From: Oscillatoria sp.
GTDB lineage: Bacteria; Cyanobacteriota; Cyanobacteriia; Cyanobacteriales; Laspinemataceae
Length of the DNA: 51,119 nt
Assembly: GCA_011390515.1 (NCBI GenBank)
Contig: JAABSJ010000013.1
Location: forward strand, 1-51,119
Reading direction: 5' to 3'
Shown here one piece after another: positions 9,192 to 19,328 of the stretch. The notes under the pieces were generated by a model, which had not been told where the DNA came from, searched no databases, and saw only the letters and a list, made by a program, of their open reading frames with translations. The translations under genes were made by a program, and so were the position numbers. The first letter of the stretch is position 1. Each line of letters opens with the position of its first letter.

Positions 9192-10670
9192 TTAAGCCGG
9201 ATTCAGGACCCAATTGACCAGGGTGCGGACTCCGAAACCCGTTGCCCCAGAACTGTTATACCCCTTATCTTTCTCCGTCCAAACCGGCCCTGCAATATCT
9301 AAATGCGCCCAGGGGGTTTTCTCCACAAATTGTTTGAGGAAGAGAGCCGCCGTAATGGAGCCACCGGGACGCGGGCCCGTATTCTTCATATCCGCGTGCA
9401 GGGACTTTAATCCCTCAAAATAGGACTCTTCCATGGGTAACTGCCAGAACTTTTCTCCAGCGGTTTTGGCAGCAGTGAGCAACTGATTCGCTAACCCTTC
9501 ATCCGTACTCCACAACCCGGCAATATCATTACCGAGAGCAACCACACAAGCGCCGGTGAGGGTGGCTAAATCAACGATCGCATCCACCCCTAGTTTCTCC
9601 GTAAACACCAAAGCATCCGCCAGGGTTAACCGACCTTCCGCATCGGTATTATTGACCTCAATGGTTTTACCATTAGAAGCGGTGAGGATATCTCCCGGGT
9701 GCATCGCCCGACCACTAATCATATTTTCTGTCACCGCTGCGATGAAGTGCACCTCCACATCAGGTTTTAATTGCCCGATCGCCTTCGCCGCGCCAAACGT
9801 CGCCGCAGAACCCCCCATATCCATCTTCATCGTTTCGATGCCACTGCCGGTGGGCTTAATATTCAGCCCCCCCGAGTCAAAGGTCAAACCTTTACCCACG
9901 ATCGCCAATTTCCGTCGGGGTGTCCCTTGGGGTTTGTAGGTCAAATGGATAAATTTCGGAGGCATTTCCGACGCTTGCGCCACCCCGAGAAATGCACCCA
10001 TGCCCAGGTTTTGACAATCTTCCTGTTCCAGGATTTCCAGGTCCAGACCATATTCAGCCGCCAGTTCCTCCGCCGTTTCAGCCATTGACATCGGCGTGAC
10101 AATATTGGAGGGGGCCGCCACCAACTGCCGTGCTAAATTTACCCCACTCGAAATTTGTAACCCTCGGGTAATTGCAGCTTGGCGATCGCCTAAACCGATC
10201 AGTTCCACTCGTTCTAGGGGCGAACCCTTTTCTTCCGGGTCCGACTTAAAGCGCAAATCCTTAAACAGGGCTAATTCTATCCCTTCCGCGATCGCCTGGG
10301 CCGTGGTATCCGGGTCATGATTCCACACCGGCAGATCAATCCCCAGGGTTTTGCACTTTTCTTTACTCGCCACCTTGGCGGCAGTCCCGGCAGCACGTCT
10401 CAAACTATCCACACTCAGGGACTCGGACTTGCCTAACCCCACTAAAATAATCTTGCGGATGGCACTGCCACCCCCGACGCGAGTCACCGCGCTACTATTG
10501 TCTTTGCCTTTAAACTCCACCTCGGCAATCAGTTCGGCGATCGTCCCGCCTAGCTTGTCATTGAGCTGACCTAATTCCCCGGTGATTTCCGTCGCTTCTT
10601 CAAACACCCCAATGGCTAAGGCGTCTCCAGACCAGTCCAACCGTGGGGTTTCTATTCCTTGAAATTCCAT
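9192..10670 (-). CDS. pepA: Leucyl aminopeptidase (M17 family)
   Basis: This 492-residue cytoplasmic enzyme removes N-terminal residues, especially Leu, from peptides using two metal ions and acts in peptide turnover. The family signature NTDAEGRL is at residues 341-348 and includes metal ligands Asp343 and Glu345. Upstream, [10 protein letters not shown] carries the Lys and Asp ligands, and MKMDMGGSA a further Asp. Length matches the family (about 480-500). The N-terminal roughly 170 residues form the macro-like domain. It is transcribed alone, away from the methyltransferase gene. Nothing unusual is seen. Confidence 0.96.
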   Translation of the reverse strand: MEFQGIETPRLDWSGDALAIGVFEEATEITGELGQLNDKLGGTIAELIAEVEFKGKDNSSAVTRVGGGSAIRKIILVGLGKSESLSVDSLRRAAGTAAKVASKEKCKTLGIDLPVWNHDPDTTAQAIAEGIELALFKDLRFKSDPEEKGSPLERVELIGLGDRQAAITRGLQISSGVNLARQLVAAPSNIVTPMSMAETAEELAAEYGLDLEILEQEDCQNLGMGAFLGVAQASEMPPKFIHLTYKPQGTPRRKLAIVGKGLTFDSGGLNIKPTGSGIETMKMDMGGSAATFGAAKAIGQLKPDVEVHFIAAVTENMISGRAMHPGDILTASNGKTIEVNNTDAEGRLTLADALVFTEKLGVDAIVDLATLTGACVVALGNDIAGLWSTDEGLANQLLTAAKTAGEKFWQLPMEESYFEGLKSLHADMKNTGPRPGGSITAALFLKQFVEKTPWAHLDIAGPVWTEKDKGYNSSGATGFGVRTLVNWVLNPA

Positions 10671-10951
10671 TCCGAGTCCTGACTAATGTAATACTTCGCA
10701 ACAATACCAGTATGGATCGAGATTGATGTTTTCATAGAGGGGTTACAGGGGGTACACCCGGTCAGGAAAAGAACCCCCTAAGTCCAGAAGGCGATCGCCT
10801 TCAAGGCCATGAATCATCTGAGGATGAGACGGGTTGATCAGAACCGTCCTAATTTTTCCGCCGAACCAGGGTTTCTTTGCGTAAGTCTTATCCGACATAG
10901 TAACCTGGAATTGGACTTCTATTTTTAGACCATAAACTAGGAGCATGAGCT

Positions 10952-12073
10952 GTGGTTTCCGAAGCCTCTAAACAGAGAGCCGAACCGTTATCGACGCGAA
11001 CGAATCCGCCCTCGTTCTCCGTATCCCAAACTGAACCCGTGCGGGATCCGGAACTGTTAGCGCAGGCCCTGCGACACAAATTAAAAAACTTGACCGGGGC
11101 AATGGGTGAAGTGGTCATGCCTTGCATCCCCGCCATGATCGATGAGCATCTGAAACTGGTGATCGGAGTGATGAAAGGGCTTGGGCAAACCCTCAGCGAC
11201 GAACAAATTCAGTCATTGAAAACCTCCTTGTCCACCCATCTAGCGGAGGGTTTTCGGACCTCTCCCCATGCTCGTCTGAGCGTCAAATTTAGCCCACCCA
11301 GTCCCACAGAAGGGTTGACCAGTGGATTAAAAATCACGGCGAATATTCATACCTCATCCCTAGAAGAAAAATATGATGGGTGGGTGAAAAATCGCAGCGG
11401 TCCCTTATTTGGACCTCATGCCGATGCCAAAATCATTGATGTGGCTGCAACCTTCCCGGACAAGGAACAAGCCCCGATTCTCGATGTGGGTGCTGGGACC
11501 GGGCGCAATACCTTCCCCTTAGCCAGACAAGGACATCCGGTGGATGCGGTGGAACTCACCTCTGTATTCGCCCAAAAACTTTTAGCCACTGCCGAGAGTG
11601 AAGCCTTGCCAGTGCGAATTTTTCAGGGGAATATTCTTGACCCCAATCTTAATTTACCGCCAAGTTACTATAAGTTAGCTGTGGTTTCAGAAGTGATTTC
11701 CCACTTCCGCAATCTCAATCAAGTTCGCATCCTGCTGGCCAAATTATCTGCGGGACTAGAAAGCGGGGGATTGTTGCTGTTTAATGTATTCTTGCCCATT
11801 GAGGGATATGAACCGGACGACACCGTGCGTCAAATGGCTGAGGTTGTCTGGTCCTACCTGCTCACCCGGGATGAACTCAAGTTGGCAATGGCAGGACTGC
11901 CTCTAGAAATTCTCTCGGAAGAGTCGGTGTATGAGTATGAGCAAGCTCATCTGCCCTCGGAAGCATGGCCCCCAACCTGGTGGTTTGTCAGTTGGGCAAC
12001 CGGGCGGAATATTTTTCCATTTGCGGCGACCCCGCCAGTGGAGTTACGTTGGGTTCTGTGTCGGCGCAAATAA
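10952..12073 (+). CDS. Class I SAM-dependent methyltransferase with N-terminal extension
   Basis: The start is GTG 10952, chosen because AGGAG at 10939-10943 sits 8 bases upstream; the nearby ATG at 10945 is out of frame. The 373-residue protein has an N-terminal region of about 165 residues that I do not recognise, including a helix-rich part (LAQALRHKLKNLTGAMGEVV) also seen in other proteins as a small accessory domain. The methyltransferase fold starts near residue 176 with motif I ILDVGAGTGRNTF, the acidic motif DAVELTS, and a later VVSEVISHFRN. The C-terminus (YEPDDTVRQMAEVVWSYLLTR) may form a lid. The substrate is unknown. It may be co-transcribed with nothing: the next gene lies 196 bases on. 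Confidence 0.8.
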   Translation: MVSEASKQRAEPLSTRTNPPSFSVSQTEPVRDPELLAQALRHKLKNLTGAMGEVVMPCIPAMIDEHLKLVIGVMKGLGQTLSDEQIQSLKTSLSTHLAEGFRTSPHARLSVKFSPPSPTEGLTSGLKITANIHTSSLEEKYDGWVKNRSGPLFGPHADAKIIDVAATFPDKEQAPILDVGAGTGRNTFPLARQGHPVDAVELTSVFAQKLLATAESEALPVRIFQGNILDPNLNLPPSYYKLAVVSEVISHFRNLNQVRILLAKLSAGLESGGLLLFNVFLPIEGYEPDDTVRQMAEVVWSYLLTRDELKLAMAGLPLEILSEESVYEYEQAHLPSEAWPPTWWFVSWATGRNIFPFAATPPVELRWVLCRRK

Positions 12074-12269
12074 GAGCGGATTGCGATCGCCCTGGAGCTT
12101 TAGATTGCCATTAAGGGGTAAGAAGCATCAGTTGAGCTTCATCGGACTATCCCAGTTTGACGACCCCCAGCTAGATTCGTCGTCGGGTCAACTCAGTTGA
12201 CTCCATCCACCAAATTCTCAAGGAAAAAATTAAAATAAGGCTGTTGCAGCTCAGGGACGGGGAAACTTG

Positions 12270-14426
12270 ATGTTTAGAAAAAAGCAAAGATCCAACAACA
12301 AAGTAACGATAGCTGTTGGCATTGGGCTATGGATTTTGTTAATCGGTGCTGCTGTACCCATGAATAAATGGATCGAATGGAGTCAGAAAACTCCACAACT
12401 CCTGACATTCGGGGGAAAGCTTAGTCACCAGTCTGCGGTGAAACCTTTGGCGCTGATGCCTGCGGAGCAAAGAGCGAGTCAGTTAGAACAGTTGGCGACT
12501 AATGGCAAGGGTCTCGATCGCGCTCAAGCTCGTTATGTGTTAGCCAATGATTTACTCGACCAAGGGCAGACAGCACAGGCCCTGGAATGGCTCCAAGACT
12601 TAGAAAACGACTATGAACTGCTCGCCCCCTACATTTTGTTGAAACGCGCTCAGGCTTATGAACTGACGAGCAATTCAGCCCAAGCGCAAGAAACTTGGAC
12701 AGAATTGCTGTCCCAGCATCCCGATTCCCCGGTGGGGGTTGAAGCACTCTACGCTTTGGGAAAAAGCAACCCCCAATATTGGGACCAAGCTCTGGAGAAC
12801 TTCCCCGCTCACCCGAAGAGTATGGAAATTGCTCAAAGCCGCTTAAAAGAAAATCCGAATAGCCTGGATTTATTATTGCCGATCGCCAACCACGGCTTTT
12901 ACCTGGACCATTACAAATCCCATCTGCAAAAACTGACCAGTCAATATCGCGATCGCCTCACGGCAGAAGATTGGGATGCGATCGCCTTTGGCTATTGGGA
13001 AAAACAAGACTATGGCAAAGGTGGAGAAGCCTACGCTTTCGCCACATGGAACCCTCAGAGCGCTTATCGTCTCGCCAGAGGACGTCAGCTCTCCGGGGAT
13101 AATCGCGGGGCTATCTTAGCCTACAAACGACTCTTCGTAGACTTTCCCGACAGTGAAGAAGCCAGTATGGGGCTAGCGCGACTGATCACCTTGGTCGAAC
13201 CCAAAGAAGCCCTAACTTATATCGACGAACTGATTAACCGCTTTCCCAACAAAGCTGGAGAAGCCTTCTTCGCCAGAGCGAAAGTCCTAGATGAACTGGG
13301 AAGCCTTAGTGCAGCCAAAGAAGCCCGGGACAAGGTGCTCAGTGAGTATAGCAATTCCGAAGGAGCTGCTGAACTGCGATGGAGTTTAGCCCAACAAAAT
13401 GTAGCCATCAGCAAGTTCGAGGAAGCTCGGAAGTGGGCTTTGGAACTCCTTCAGGAAAACCCCGATAGCGAACTGGCTCCGGAAGCGGGGTTCTGGGCCG
13501 GAAAGTGGGCACAGCGCCTGGGTTTGAGCAAGGAAGCTCGCGAAACCTACGAAGCGGTTTTGTTTAACTATACCGAATCCTATTATGCATGGCGATCGGC
13601 AGTGTTGTTAGGATGGGATGTGGGTGACTTTACAAGCGTGCGTTCTCTAACTCCGGCGATCGTCGGTCAAACTGAACGGGTTGAAATCCCAGCCGGATCC
13701 AATGTCCTCAAAGAACTCTACCTCCTCGGCCAAGATCAAGATGCCTGGACCCTCTGGCAGGTCGAATTTACCAATCGCCGGGAACCCTCAGTCCCTGAGC
13801 AGTTTACCGATGGCTTGATTCGCCTCGGGATTGGAGATAATCTGGATGGAATCTTTATGTTGTCCAGTCTGCGGTGGCGAGACAAACCCGAGGACCAAGA
13901 GCAGTACAAACAAATCAAGGCAAAACCTCATTATTGGGAAGCACTTTATCCCTTTCCTTATGTTGATCTGATCGAGAATGCCGCTGAAAAACAAGAAATG
14001 AATCCCTTGTTGGTAACGGCATTAATGCGCCAAGAGTCCCGATTTATGCCAAAAATTCGGTCTTCCGTGGGTGCAGTCGGGTTGATGCAGGTTATGCCAG
14101 AAACCGGGTCCTGGGTGGCCCAAAGCATGGGTCTCAAAAATCACAATCTAGAAAAACCCGAGGATAATATTAACATCGGGACTTGGTATTTAGCTTTTAC
14201 TCACGGTCAGTATAAAGATAACTCGATGTTAGCGGTGGCAAGTTACAATGCTGGCTCCTCAAATGTAGCCTCCTGGATCGAACGATTTGGATTCGACGAT
14301 CCCGATGAGTTCGCCAACCAGATTCCTTTCCCTGAAACCAAAGGTTACGTTAAGTACGTTTTTGAGAATTACTGGAATTATCTGCGGCTATACAGCCCCG
14401 AAATTGCCAAGAAACTCGGACAATAA
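12270..14426 (+). CDS. Lytic transglycosylase, Slt70-like, membrane-anchored
   Basis: The frame opens at TTG 12267, immediately followed by ATG 12270, which I take as the start (718 residues). A basic N-terminus and one membrane segment (about residues 12-32, VTIAVGIGLWILLIGAAV) place the rest in the periplasm. Residues about 60-500 are helical TPR-like repeats that would form the ring of Slt70 enzymes. The C-terminal SLT domain begins near 575: catalytic Glu589 in MRQESRF, then VGAVGLMQVMPETG and ASYNAGSSNV. The enzyme cleaves peptidoglycan with formation of anhydromuramic ends, probably for wall remodelling. No terminator was recognised after it; the PATAN gene starts 188 bases on. Confidence 0.93.
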   Translation: MFRKKQRSNNKVTIAVGIGLWILLIGAAVPMNKWIEWSQKTPQLLTFGGKLSHQSAVKPLALMPAEQRASQLEQLATNGKGLDRAQARYVLANDLLDQGQTAQALEWLQDLENDYELLAPYILLKRAQAYELTSNSAQAQETWTELLSQHPDSPVGVEALYALGKSNPQYWDQALENFPAHPKSMEIAQSRLKENPNSLDLLLPIANHGFYLDHYKSHLQKLTSQYRDRLTAEDWDAIAFGYWEKQDYGKGGEAYAFATWNPQSAYRLARGRQLSGDNRGAILAYKRLFVDFPDSEEASMGLARLITLVEPKEALTYIDELINRFPNKAGEAFFARAKVLDELGSLSAAKEARDKVLSEYSNSEGAAELRWSLAQQNVAISKFEEARKWALELLQENPDSELAPEAGFWAGKWAQRLGLSKEARETYEAVLFNYTESYYAWRSAVLLGWDVGDFTSVRSLTPAIVGQTERVEIPAGSNVLKELYLLGQDQDAWTLWQVEFTNRREPSVPEQFTDGLIRLGIGDNLDGIFMLSSLRWRDKPEDQEQYKQIKAKPHYWEALYPFPYVDLIENAAEKQEMNPLLVTALMRQESRFMPKIRSSVGAVGLMQVMPETGSWVAQSMGLKNHNLEKPEDNINIGTWYLAFTHGQYKDNSMLAVASYNAGSSNVASWIERFGFDDPDEFANQIPFPETKGYVKYVFENYWNYLRLYSPEIAKKLGQ

Positions 14427-14614
14427 ATCTCCCCCCCAGTTCGTGAGGTAACCTACCCGCGAACCGGGCAAATCTTACCCAGTGGACCACCAACCGGCAC
14501 GATTTGGGGGAGCGCCCTTTTAGACAAACGACGGGATCGGGAAATATACGGATGTCCAAACTCTTTAAAACGGGCTAACTTAGTGATGGAAAATCGACTC
14601 AAGAGCGGCTACTT

Positions 14615-15970
14615 ATGATATTGGAGTCTTTAGGCTGTGCAAAAATTGCTGGTGAGTTAGCCGCGCTAATGCAGCAAAAAGTGACGGGGACATGGCTCGT
14701 TGTCGCTCAAGAATGCACTGGATCTTCCCAGCCCCCTGCTCCAGGGCCTAAGCCCCTTCCCAGTCGCCCCCCGGGGCGACCCAATCCGTCCTCCGGGAAA
14801 GACCGCTTGACCCCGACGGCAGATACTGCTTCGTCCACAGTTCGTTCCGGTAAGGCTCCACCATCCCCTCCCTCCCCCGAGGAACGCCAGTGGCGATTTT
14901 ACCTGATCATGGGCCGGTTACTCTACATTACTGAAAGTGTTCACCGGGTCCGGCGGTGGTCTAGGGCTCTGCGCCAACACTGCCCCAAGTTCGTGGTCGA
15001 TCCCAAAGATGTGGCCCAGGGAGAACCCTGGGAATTTCAACTTCTGCAACCGGGAATGGACCAACATCTGATCAGTCCTACTCATGCCAAAGCCCTGATT
15101 CGCACGAGTAGTTTAGAAGCCTTATTTAACCTGGCCAGCTATGCCAAAATTAGCACCCATTGGCACCCCCTACCCCTGGAGTCTTTACAGATTCCCAGCA
15201 ACATCGCCCTATCTGCCTTGGATGTGGCCCAGGTGTTTCAGAAGGCCGAACAGCTCTGGGAACAGTGGGAACAACTCGGGTTACACTACATTAGCCCCGA
15301 CTTGTCCCCGGTATTAAGTCATCCCACCCAGCTCAAACAACAAGTCAGTTCCCAGTCATTTTTAACCCTCAACACCCTCTTCAACGGTGAAAATACGATT
15401 TGGGACCTGGCGATCGAGCGCAAGCAATCCATCGTGGGCGTGACCCGAACTTTACATCATTTCGTAGAACAGGGTAAAATCTGTCTACAAACCGTGTCGG
15501 ATTGGCCTTCCCCTCTGGAACAGTGGCGGATCGTTCGGGCGGCGGTAGCCCCCAAAAAACCCTTGATTGCTTGTATTGATGATAGTCCCCTGGTTTCAGA
15601 GGTCCTCGCTCGTATTCTCCAACCTGCCGGTTACGATACGATCGCCATTCAGGACCCCATGCAAGGGGTGGCCATCCTCTCAGAAAAAAAGCCGGATTTT
15701 ATCTTTTTAGATCTGGTGATGCCTCAGACAAATGGCTACAATCTTTGCAATTTTTTACGTCAAAGCAACGTCTTTCGCGAAACGCCTATTGTCATCCTCA
15801 CCAGTCAGGATGGCATTATTGACCGCACCCGGGCTAAATTAAATGGGGCTTCCGATTTTCTCAGTAAGCCCCCCGAGGCGGAAAAGGTGCTGCAAATGGT
15901 TGAAAAATACCTGAAATGCTCCGATCGCCCGAACCCCCTCCCTGAGATGGGATTTCCGGCGCTGGCATAA
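14615..15970 (+). CDS. PatA-like response regulator (PATAN-REC)
   Basis: This 451-residue cytoplasmic protein has an N-terminal PATAN/DUF4388 region (about 1-300, with a Pro-rich insertion at roughly 40-90) and a C-terminal receiver domain (about 320-440). The receiver keeps the acidic pair in ACIDDSP, the phosphorylatable Asp366 in FLDLVMP, Thr/Ser in ILTSQD and Lys in FLSKPP. Proteins of this layout include PatA of Anabaena and the PixG/PilG-type regulators of cyanobacterial phototaxis and twitching. Its place ahead of CheR, CheW and receptor genes suggests it is an output regulator of a taxis pathway, but 460 bases separate it from cheR, so an operon is not proven. ATG 14615 is the first start in frame. 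Confidence 0.9.
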   Translation: MILESLGCAKIAGELAALMQQKVTGTWLVVAQECTGSSQPPAPGPKPLPSRPPGRPNPSSGKDRLTPTADTASSTVRSGKAPPSPPSPEERQWRFYLIMGRLLYITESVHRVRRWSRALRQHCPKFVVDPKDVAQGEPWEFQLLQPGMDQHLISPTHAKALIRTSSLEALFNLASYAKISTHWHPLPLESLQIPSNIALSALDVAQVFQKAEQLWEQWEQLGLHYISPDLSPVLSHPTQLKQQVSSQSFLTLNTLFNGENTIWDLAIERKQSIVGVTRTLHHFVEQGKICLQTVSDWPSPLEQWRIVRAAVAPKKPLIACIDDSPLVSEVLARILQPAGYDTIAIQDPMQGVAILSEKKPDFIFLDLVMPQTNGYNLCNFLRQSNVFRETPIVILTSQDGIIDRTRAKLNGASDFLSKPPEAEKVLQMVEKYLKCSDRPNPLPEMGFPALA

Positions 15971-16430
15971 CGGATTACCCGGGAGATCGCCCCAAGGGGC
16001 CTCGGTCTCCCCATTGCCACTCCCTCCCTCAACTTCAGGTTTTCTTGTGATCTACCGAGCGATTAATGGACCCAGACACCTGCATCTGAACCCGCGATCG
16101 CCTCCAGGCTCAATGTGGGTCTGGCACGAATACCCAGAAAACGGTTATAACAATAGAATAGGGTCTGTGCTGCACTGATACCTGATCATTTTAATCTGAT
16201 CTTGTCCCTGCTCATCCAAGCCAATCCCGAGCAAAATGAGAACGGGTTCCTTTGAATCGAAGGCGATCGCAACCCACCCCGGCGTTCGATGGCGATCGCC
16301 CCGAACCCCTGAGCCAGTTTTGAGGAATGCTACCCCCTAGAAGGCCCGCTTTCCTCCCATCCCTGGTATTCGCCTTTCTTCAGACTGACTTCTACAGCCC
16401 TAACTTGCCTCTCAAAGTTTCTATAAATAA
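15971..16430. other. Intergenic region upstream of cheR (cluster 1)
   Basis: This 460-base gap contains several HIP1 sites but no gene, strong hairpin or tandem repeat that I can support. A promoter for the cheR-cheW pair probably lies here; none was identified with confidence. Confidence 0.5.
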
Positions 16431-18005
16431 ATGAGTGAAGTTTTAATACAACTTTTTGTCCAACTGATTTCTAACTATACGGGTTTGCGAATCAGGACTC
16501 AAGACCGAGAGGCTTTATGTCGCAAACTTGGGTCTCGGATACGCTCCCTTAAATTATCCTCCCCCGAAGATTATTATAAGTTACTAGAGGGAGGCATCGA
16601 CCCCAATCGGGCCTTTTCAGGAATCGCCACTCAAGGAGAATGGAGAGAACTCATCACCCTTTTAACCACGGGTGAAAGTTATTTTTTTCGAGATAGCGGT
16701 CAATTTTGGCTCCTGGAAAATGTCCTGCTCCCAGAACTGATTGCTTATCAACGACAAGTTAGTAGATCCACTGTAAACTCCAAACCCTCCCTGCGGATTT
16801 GGAGTGCTGGATGTTCCACCGGAGAAGAACCCTACTCTCTGGCAATTCTACTCACCCAACTGATTCCCGACTGGGAAAACTGGAATCTTTTTATCTTAGG
16901 AACGGATCTCAATCACGAGTCGATTGCTCAAGCCAAACAAGGACTATACAGCCCCTGGTCATTTCGGATGGTAGAACCTGAACGCCTTCCCCAATATTTC
17001 CAGCAACACAAGAACCAATGGAAAGTCGAAGAAAAATATCGCCGGTTAGTCACTTTTCGGGTGGGTAATTTAGCCCGTGATCGGTTTCCGGACTTGACGG
17101 GTGACCTCGCTCATCTAGATTTTATTATCTGTCGAAATGTCTTTGTCTATTTTGAATACCAGGTGATTGGGGAAATTTTAGAAAAATTTGCCAAAACCCT
17201 CCGACCCGGTGGATACTTGATGACGGCTCATGCCGAACTTCATGGGCAGAATTTGGAACAGTTTAATCCGAAAGTTTTTGCCCAGTCTGTGGTTTATCAA
17301 CGCCGAGATAACTCTTCTATCAAGATCCCCGTCTCTCCCTCTCAAGGGTATAACCTCCCTTCATCCTTGCCCTTATCCTCCTCCTCCGGGCTCGCTACAT
17401 CTAAAAATTTAGATCAAGTCAAAAATAAATTTACCCGGCATAAACACCAACCGCCACTCTATCGGTCTAGTACCTCTTCCCCGGATATTACACTGAAAAA
17501 CTCTGACATCAGTCTCCTGTTGCAAAAGGCTGAAACCCTCTTTAATGCGGACCGCTTAGATGAATCCCTCCAGACCTTCCAACATATTGTTCGATTGCAG
17601 CCTCGACATTTTCAAGCCTATTATCTGATTGCTAAAATTTATGCTAACTTAGGAAACTATCACCAAGCCGAACGCTATTGTCAACAAGCTATCTCCATTG
17701 ATGCCTTGTCAGTTCAACCTTACTACATCATGGCTCATATTGCTGAGGAAAAAGGAGAGTTTGAACGGGCTAAATATTGGTTAAAGCGTATTCTTTATTT
17801 AGCTCCGCTTTCTCTATCAGCTTACCTGGAACTGGCGGCAATTTATGAACGAGAATCTGATTTGAAAAGAGCCAATAAAATGCGAAGAACCGCATTGGAT
17901 ATCTTGGATACGTTGCCTAAAGATTATTCGCTGGAATATGCAGAAAAGATAACTTCAAGTGAATTAAAAGAATATCTGATAACAACTCTGAAAAATCAGG
18001 AATAA
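16431..18005 (+). CDS. CheR-type methyltransferase with C-terminal TPR repeats
   Basis: This 524-residue protein has an N-terminal helical domain (1-85) and a CheR SAM-binding domain (about 90-280) with GESYFFRD, LRIWSAGCSTGEEPYSLA (SAM binding) and DFIICRNVFVYF. It would methylate glutamates on chemoreceptors. After a Ser/Pro-rich linker (about 290-360), residues 365-490 form TPR repeats (motifs such as AYYLIAKIYANLGNYHQAERY), which usually mediate protein contacts. The first CheR-family motif reads ESYFFRD rather than the more usual ETxFFRD, a mild change. It lies 17 bases before the double-CheW gene, so the two form an operon. A second CheR is encoded at 48618, without TPRs. Confidence 0.93.
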   Translation: MSEVLIQLFVQLISNYTGLRIRTQDREALCRKLGSRIRSLKLSSPEDYYKLLEGGIDPNRAFSGIATQGEWRELITLLTTGESYFFRDSGQFWLLENVLLPELIAYQRQVSRSTVNSKPSLRIWSAGCSTGEEPYSLAILLTQLIPDWENWNLFILGTDLNHESIAQAKQGLYSPWSFRMVEPERLPQYFQQHKNQWKVEEKYRRLVTFRVGNLARDRFPDLTGDLAHLDFIICRNVFVYFEYQVIGEILEKFAKTLRPGGYLMTAHAELHGQNLEQFNPKVFAQSVVYQRRDNSSIKIPVSPSQGYNLPSSLPLSSSSGLATSKNLDQVKNKFTRHKHQPPLYRSSTSSPDITLKNSDISLLLQKAETLFNADRLDESLQTFQHIVRLQPRHFQAYYLIAKIYANLGNYHQAERYCQQAISIDALSVQPYYIMAHIAEEKGEFERAKYWLKRILYLAPLSLSAYLELAAIYERESDLKRANKMRRTALDILDTLPKDYSLEYAEKITSSELKEYLITTLKNQE

Positions 18006-18022
18006 AGCGGGAGAACATCACG

Positions 18023-19075
18023 GTGAGCGAACATCACTCTTATTTAATATTTAGCTTAAATGGGTCACGGTATGGGGTGACAACCAATGCCGTGCAAGAA
18101 ATATTTTTCTTACCGGCATTAACTCCCATCGATGAAGCCCCTTGGGACATTGTGGGGGTGGTAAATCTGCGGGGAGAAATTTTACCCGTGATGGATTTAA
18201 GCTTACGCTTCTTTCAGCGATCGCTCGATTACCAGATTACAGATAGCATCATCGTCATTGAGTGGCAAACCGTCAAAGTAGGGCTGATTGTCAACCAAGT
18301 TCATGAAGTACAAGACATTCCCTTCGAGGCGATCGCCCCCCAAATTGCTTATGGACGACAGAACGGCACCCCCTCCCACCATTACATCACCGGGGTCGCC
18401 AAAAACCTCGGAGAATTGGTGATGCTAGTCAACCCCGAACAATTAATTCAATACTCCGATTCTTTAGAAACCCCTCTTTTTGAACTCAACGGGACAGAAA
18501 TACCCAGTACCCCCACCCCCATTCAGAAAGACCGCCGATTCTGTCCCCATGCCACCCCGTCGGAAATGGTACTCTTTCAAGAGCGGGCCGACAATTTAAT
18601 GAAACTCAGCGAAGGCGAAGATTTTACCGGATTAATGCCGATCGCCGTAATTGGGTTAAACGATGAATATTTCGGTCTGGATCTCAATGTAGTGCGGGAA
18701 TTTACCGACATTCGAGAAATCACCCCGATTCCCTGCTGTCCCAGTCGGATCCTCGGCAACATGAACCTCCGGGGTGAAATCGTCACCTTAATCGATATTC
18801 GCGAAACCTTAAACCTCCCCATCACCCGTGCGATTAGCGGCAGTAAAGTGATGGTTGTTCATATCGATGAACTCGTCGCCGGGATTGCCATCCAGGAAGT
18901 CTGCGACGTCATGTATCTGCACCCGTCCAAAATTGCCCCAGTACCTGCCGCCATTCACTCCAATAATGATGAATACCTCCGAGGTACAGCACCCTATCGG
19001 GAGAAAATGATGAGCTTACTAGATCTGCCTAAAATTCTCACCGATGGAGAATTAGAGGTCAATGAAGAACCCTAA
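18023..19075 (+). CDS. Double-CheW coupling protein
   Basis: The start is GTG 18023, with GCGGGAG at 18007-18013 as ribosome-binding site. The 350-residue protein contains two CheW domains: residues about 5-145 (LIFSLNGSRYGVTT, VVNLRGEILPVMDL) and about 205-340 (AVIGLNDEYFGLDL, NMNLRGEIVTLIDI). CheW couples receptors to the kinase CheA. A tandem CheW could bridge more partners within a receptor array. No CheA is encoded in this cluster, so it would need a CheA from elsewhere, perhaps 39675. It is the second gene of the cheR operon; the receptor gene starts 253 bases later. Confidence 0.93.
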   Translation: MSEHHSYLIFSLNGSRYGVTTNAVQEIFFLPALTPIDEAPWDIVGVVNLRGEILPVMDLSLRFFQRSLDYQITDSIIVIEWQTVKVGLIVNQVHEVQDIPFEAIAPQIAYGRQNGTPSHHYITGVAKNLGELVMLVNPEQLIQYSDSLETPLFELNGTEIPSTPTPIQKDRRFCPHATPSEMVLFQERADNLMKLSEGEDFTGLMPIAVIGLNDEYFGLDLNVVREFTDIREITPIPCCPSRILGNMNLRGEIVTLIDIRETLNLPITRAISGSKVMVVHIDELVAGIAIQEVCDVMYLHPSKIAPVPAAIHSNNDEYLRGTAPYREKMMSLLDLPKILTDGELEVNEEP

Positions 19076-19328
19076 TTCTTCCTGGAGTTGGGGTGATGCC
19101 CGGGCTCCGTGAGATCAAAAACACTCTGGGGGGAGACTCAGCGACAGAACCCTGACCCGGTGCAAAACCGAACCGGGGACAAGAGGCCCCCAAGCCCCAA
19201 AAATTAGTTTTCTTCAAATCCGCCTCTATTGCAAGTTTTAATTGAATATTCTTCCGTATGAATTCTGGATTCTCGGGTTTAACGAATGAATAATCACAAG
19301 ATGTTTTGTTGGTTGCACCGACGGATCT

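Noticed and set aside
10743..10946. 67-codon minus-strand frame upstream of the methyltransferase
   Set aside because: No good ribosome-binding site, no recognised features, and it overlaps the promoter region of the methyltransferase.
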